DNA of 33,206 nt, from assembly GCA_021413845.1 (NCBI GenBank), contig JAIOPP010000009.1:1-33206 (forward strand), in the 5' to 3' direction. Made by a program: the position numbers and the translations under genes. Positions 30,234-33,206 of this stretch are shown one piece after another; the stretch's first letter is position 1, and every line of letters starts with the position of its first letter. The DNA is from Planctomycetia bacterium (GTDB lineage: Bacteria; Planctomycetota; Planctomycetia; Pirellulales; PNKZ01). The notes beneath the pieces are model-generated. The model was not told the origin of the DNA, searched no databases, and saw only the letters and a list, made by a program, of their open reading frames with translations.

Positions 30234-32130
30234 CAGCGACCGCAGCGCCGCGCAATCGGTCGGCGGCCGTTGCGCGCTCTGGGAACGTCTGCACCGCTCG
30301 GAACAAGGGCTGCTTTCTTTCTCGACGTCGATCGCGATGTTGTCGTTTGCGCTGCTGGCGACGTTGGTGCTGAACGTCGGCCAAAGCGTGCGGCAGAAGA
30401 TCGCCGTGCAAAACTCCGCCGACGCCGCGGCCCAAAGCGCCGCGGTCTGCATGGCGCGCGGCTTGAACGCCGTGACGGCGGCGAATCATCTCCTCGGCGA
30501 GTTGACCGCGTTGTGCGTGATGCACGAAGCGCTCGGTGGCCCGGAACTCGACGCCGGCACTTCGCTCCCCTCGGCGAAGTCGCTGGAGTTGAATCAAAAG
30601 CTGATCACGATTCTCCCCGCGGCCACGGCAGCCGTCGCTCCTTATGCCACGCTCGGAACGCTCGACGCGCCGGCCGTAACGTTGCTGGTGAAAGACCTCG
30701 GAATTCATAAAAGCTGGGCGACCATCTACGACTCGCGTCTCACGCTGAAGTACCACCTTTCGTTGGCCCTCTCGTTGCGCCCTGTCGCGACGGCGCTCAA
30801 CATCATCCCCGGCGCCGGCCCGACCTTGGCCCTCTCGCTCCACATCGCGATCGCGGCGGTCGTCTCGAAGATCTACATCGAAACGCAACTGCTCGACCTG
30901 ATCGACATCGTGGCGCAAGGGTTCAGCCCGGCGAAGCTCGCGGTCGAGTCGAGCGTGTTGCCCCTCTTGGCGGGCTACGCCGAGCAAGCGGTCGAGCAAA
31001 CCCCGCGCGCGGCTGCGCGGATCGTACGACAGATCGGCGAAGAGAACGACGTCACGACGTTTCTTTTTCCCGCCGAGCCGAAGCTGCCGCTGGTTCGCAG
31101 CGAATTGAAAGGGGGAGGCTTCGGTGGATCGGAACCGCCGGCCGGCAATGCCTCGGGCGGGCCTGCCGATGCCGCGTTTCAAGCATTGCAGAAAGTCCGT
31201 CAGGTCGTGCAAGACTTCGTCGACTTCGTCAAAGATGCCGTGTCGTTCAATCCCTTGCTCTCGGCGATCGCCGATGAGGTGCTCGATATTCAAGTGCCGT
31301 CGTTGTCGTCGGGAGACGGCCCGGGCGACGATGGTTTCGACGACAACTTAAGCCGCAAGAAGCTGCCGCGACTTTCCACCGCCGGCTGGGACGAGATCCG
31401 CTACTCGCAGTGGATGCGCGCCACGTATCCCTACGTCCGCGCTTGGCGTGTGCCGGTACGCGAGTCGCTGGCCGGTTTGCAAACGTTGTCGTTCGCATCG
31501 AAGTGGTATTCGCGCTGGACGAACCGCTATGCGCTCGTCAAGATTCGCAAGTATCATCAAGGAGAATACGGCGGCTCGTCCGGTCGCAAGGAGCTCGCGA
31601 TGTTCGTGATGACCGACTCCGGCAACGAACGGAAAGGCCGCGAGAATTGGACGACCGATGGCACAGCGGCCGAGCGGTTGTTCACGCTCGTCGCGTTCGC
31701 GCATCGGAAGCCCCCCGCGCCGATCGGCGCAGCCATCTTCGGCTCCGGCCCGACCGACGGCCTGACGACCTACGCGCAGTCGATCTACTACAACGGCAAC
31801 GACCAACGGCCCGACGGTTGGAGCAAGTCGTCGACGTTTCAACCGACCGTCGGTTGGGACACGCTGAATTGGCAATCTCCCGCCACGGCCGGTCGGGCTT
31901 ATGAGTTCCTTGCCGGCGACGACTCCGGCGGCGTCTCGCTGATTCCGCCCCGATTTCCGTTCATCTTCCTCCACGATCCGCCGGGGGATGATCCGATCGT
32001 CGCTTTGAATTGGCAGGCGAAGCTCACCCCCGTCACTCGGCTGGATGAATCCTGGTCGCAGACTCCCGGCGACATGCGCGCGCCGCTCCAAAAAATGCAC
32101 GCCAACCACGGCACATTCCGCAAACATTAA
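30214..32130 (+). CDS. TadG-like pilus-associated protein
   Basis: The 638-aa protein has one N-terminal helix (about 36-58, STSIAMLSFALLATLVLNVG) followed by QKIAVQNSADAAAQSAAVCMARGLNAV, which is the TadG/TadE_G signature in which a newly exported pseudopilin helix leads into DAAA-type repeats. The large extracytoplasmic part has a helical region with hydrophobic stretches (about 150-260), an acidic low-complexity patch (about 360-380, SSGDGPGDDGFDD) and a beta-rich C-terminal domain. TadG proteins often carry a von Willebrand A domain; I do not see a MIDAS motif here. The start overlaps the upstream gene by 20 nt with AGGA 9 nt before ATG, indicating translational coupling. Confidence 0.7.
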   Translation: MSRKPTNSDRSAAQSVGGRCALWERLHRSEQGLLSFSTSIAMLSFALLATLVLNVGQSVRQKIAVQNSADAAAQSAAVCMARGLNAVTAANHLLGELTALCVMHEALGGPELDAGTSLPSAKSLELNQKLITILPAATAAVAPYATLGTLDAPAVTLLVKDLGIHKSWATIYDSRLTLKYHLSLALSLRPVATALNIIPGAGPTLALSLHIAIAAVVSKIYIETQLLDLIDIVAQGFSPAKLAVESSVLPLLAGYAEQAVEQTPRAAARIVRQIGEENDVTTFLFPAEPKLPLVRSELKGGGFGGSEPPAGNASGGPADAAFQALQKVRQVVQDFVDFVKDAVSFNPLLSAIADEVLDIQVPSLSSGDGPGDDGFDDNLSRKKLPRLSTAGWDEIRYSQWMRATYPYVRAWRVPVRESLAGLQTLSFASKWYSRWTNRYALVKIRKYHQGEYGGSSGRKELAMFVMTDSGNERKGRENWTTDGTAAERLFTLVAFAHRKPPAPIGAAIFGSGPTDGLTTYAQSIYYNGNDQRPDGWSKSSTFQPTVGWDTLNWQSPATAGRAYEFLAGDDSGGVSLIPPRFPFIFLHDPPGDDPIVALNWQAKLTPVTRLDESWSQTPGDMRAPLQKMHANHGTFRKH

Positions 32131-32146
32131 TGTTCTGCAATCACTA

Positions 32147-33019
32147 ATGCCACACTTCCAGCCAACCAACGCGAAGAACATCCGTCGGCTTCGACGAGTT
32201 GTCGGAGTGCGCCGCGGCTCGGCTCCTTTAGAGCTGATGGTGGCGATGCCCCTGCTGGTTTGGATGATCGCCGCGATCATGAACGCCGGAGCAGGGGGCG
32301 TCGCGACGGCCGATGCGACGATCGCCGCACGCGTCGATGCGTTTCGCAACGCGTCGCAGCATACGACCTCGCAGAGCCGGCTTTTCTTCGTCGCTCCGGA
32401 GATCGCGCAGTCCGATATCGTGCGGGCCGATGCTTCGCGCAATCGCTCGGTTCCGCCGGCCTTGGGAAGCTCGCAGCTTATTGGGCGAGCCTCGCTTTCC
32501 GTCTTCGGCAACGTCTGGGACCGTCGCGAGTTGCCGCTCAACGATCCCGTCCATATGCGGTTGATGGGTCAGGCCTCGGCTGCGAGCGGCGTGGGGCAAG
32601 CGCTCGGCCCGCTCGGCCAAGCGCTCGACGGACTGCAATCGGCTGCCGATCGGGGTCGCGGCGCGAGCGACCGGATGCAACAGAAGGGCTCGGAGCTGAA
32701 TCAGGAATCGCCCGCGATCAAAGAGGCTCGCGAGCGCGAGGCGGCCCAGCGTCGTGAAAACGCGCAGAAGACTGCCGACTTGCAGCGCCAAGCGACGGCC
32801 GAAAAGGCCGAGATCGCGAAGCTCGACCAAAAAATCCGCGAACAAGAACAAGCCCGCGATAAGGCCCGCGAAGATTTGAAGAACGATCCCGACGCACTTG
32901 CCAAGCGCGAAGCCGAGATCGCGGAGAAGATCAAGCCGCTGGAAACGGAACGGACCGAGCACAAGCAAAAGCTGAAGCGTATCGAAGGGGAAATCTCGCT
33001 GCTGAAGGCCGGCACGTAA
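32147..33019 (+). CDS. TadE-like protein with long C-terminal coiled coil
   Basis: The 290-aa protein has a basic N-terminus, then RRGSAPLELMVAMPLLVWMI with one membrane helix (about 27-50), matching the TadE-type start (Gly, then a small stretch with Glu before the helix). ATADATIAARVDAFRNA follows. The region about 70-175 is a polar extracytoplasmic segment. Residues about 180-286 are one continuous charged helix rich in Glu, Lys, Arg, Gln and Ala (for example REREAAQRRENAQKTADLQR), predicted as a coiled coil. That fusion is unusual for TadE proteins and could act as an oligomerisation or spacer arm. ATG 32147 is chosen over ATG 32045, which lies inside the upstream gene. It starts 16 nt after that gene. 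Confidence 0.75.
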   Translation: MPHFQPTNAKNIRRLRRVVGVRRGSAPLELMVAMPLLVWMIAAIMNAGAGGVATADATIAARVDAFRNASQHTTSQSRLFFVAPEIAQSDIVRADASRNRSVPPALGSSQLIGRASLSVFGNVWDRRELPLNDPVHMRLMGQASAASGVGQALGPLGQALDGLQSAADRGRGASDRMQQKGSELNQESPAIKEAREREAAQRRENAQKTADLQRQATAEKAEIAKLDQKIREQEQARDKAREDLKNDPDALAKREAEIAEKIKPLETERTEHKQKLKRIEGEISLLKAGT

Positions 33020-33022
33020 CAC

Positions 33023-33206
33023 CATGTCTCCTGTTGTTCCATCCGTCGCCGCAGAGTCAGCCCCCAGCCGCCGGCGCCCGTGGCTCCGTCGGCTCGAATA
33101 CGTCGGCCGCGTCGTCGTTGCCGGCTTCGTGTTGTGGATCTGCTGGTCCGTCGCGACGACCTTCTCGCTGCTCGTGCGCGACGATGCACCGCAGCGTCCT
33201 ACGACC
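33023..33206 (+). CDS. Membrane-anchored protein, cut by the window end
   Basis: Only the first 61 codons are seen, from ATG 33023, 3 nt after the previous stop, so it belongs to the pilus operon. The visible part has a polar Pro/Ser/Arg-rich start (SAPSRRRPWLRRLEYVGR) and a single hydrophobic helix (about residues 29-51, VVVAGFVLWICWSVATTFSLL), then a charged stretch. The function cannot be told; it could be another pilus assembly component. Confidence 0.6.

Overview
The window is GC-rich bacterial DNA that most resembles a planctomycete, probably Pirellulales-like. This is inferred from a Rho factor with a long poly-glycine N-terminal extension, an Ala/Pro-rich thioredoxin-YHS secreted protein, a small membrane protein with a planctomycete-style SL-[RS]-LLL-TVAFISL start, weak Shine-Dalgarno signals, and a cluster of integron-like gene cassettes. 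No rRNA or taxonomic marker is present, so the assignment is tentative.

Layout. (1) 0-7.5 kb, conserved chromosomal genes: a secreted thioredoxin-fold/YHS protein (minus strand), a 1.4 kb gene-free stretch, rho with a downstream DUF2442 gene (plus strand), then a convergent two-gene glycosylation operon (GT39/ArnT-like membrane transferase followed by a GtrB/DPM1-like GT2). (2) 7.8-25.7 kb, an accessory region in which every supported gene is on the plus strand: many small membrane or secreted proteins, a DUF1801 protein, a DUF2142/GT-C-like membrane enzyme, a BNR/sialidase-like secreted protein, a YCII-domain protein, a heavy-metal-type RND efflux pair, a DUF6714-like protein and a small zinc-ribbon-like protein. 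(3) About 26 kb, a tRNA-Ser(GGA) with a strong Rho-independent terminator, then a minus-strand orphan gene. (4) 26.9-33.2 kb, a Tad/Flp-type pilus operon: CpaF/TadA ATPase, Flp-like pilin, A24 prepilin peptidase, a 64-aa type IV-like prepilin, TadE-like, TadG-like and TadE-plus-coiled-coil proteins, and a further membrane protein cut by the window end.

The main discovery is in region 2. The gaps between its small genes carry attC-like integron recombination sites: an RYYYAAC-type left end, an imperfectly self-complementary middle and a GTTRRRY-type right end. The best are at 24357-24449, 25188-25309, 23719-23777 and 16666-16742. Between 12996 and 25309 they divide the DNA into head-to-tail units of mostly one gene, with the gene starting 0-63 nt after a right end and finishing at or near the next left end. 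No integron integrase is visible, so this looks like a cluster of attC sites lacking an integrase (CALIN) or the distal part of a chromosomal integron. One unit would hold the whole 4.3 kb RND efflux pair. Two further intergenic repeat families (a 75-113 bp element in four copies and a palindromic 18-mer in two copies) and one REP-like nested palindrome lie in the same region.
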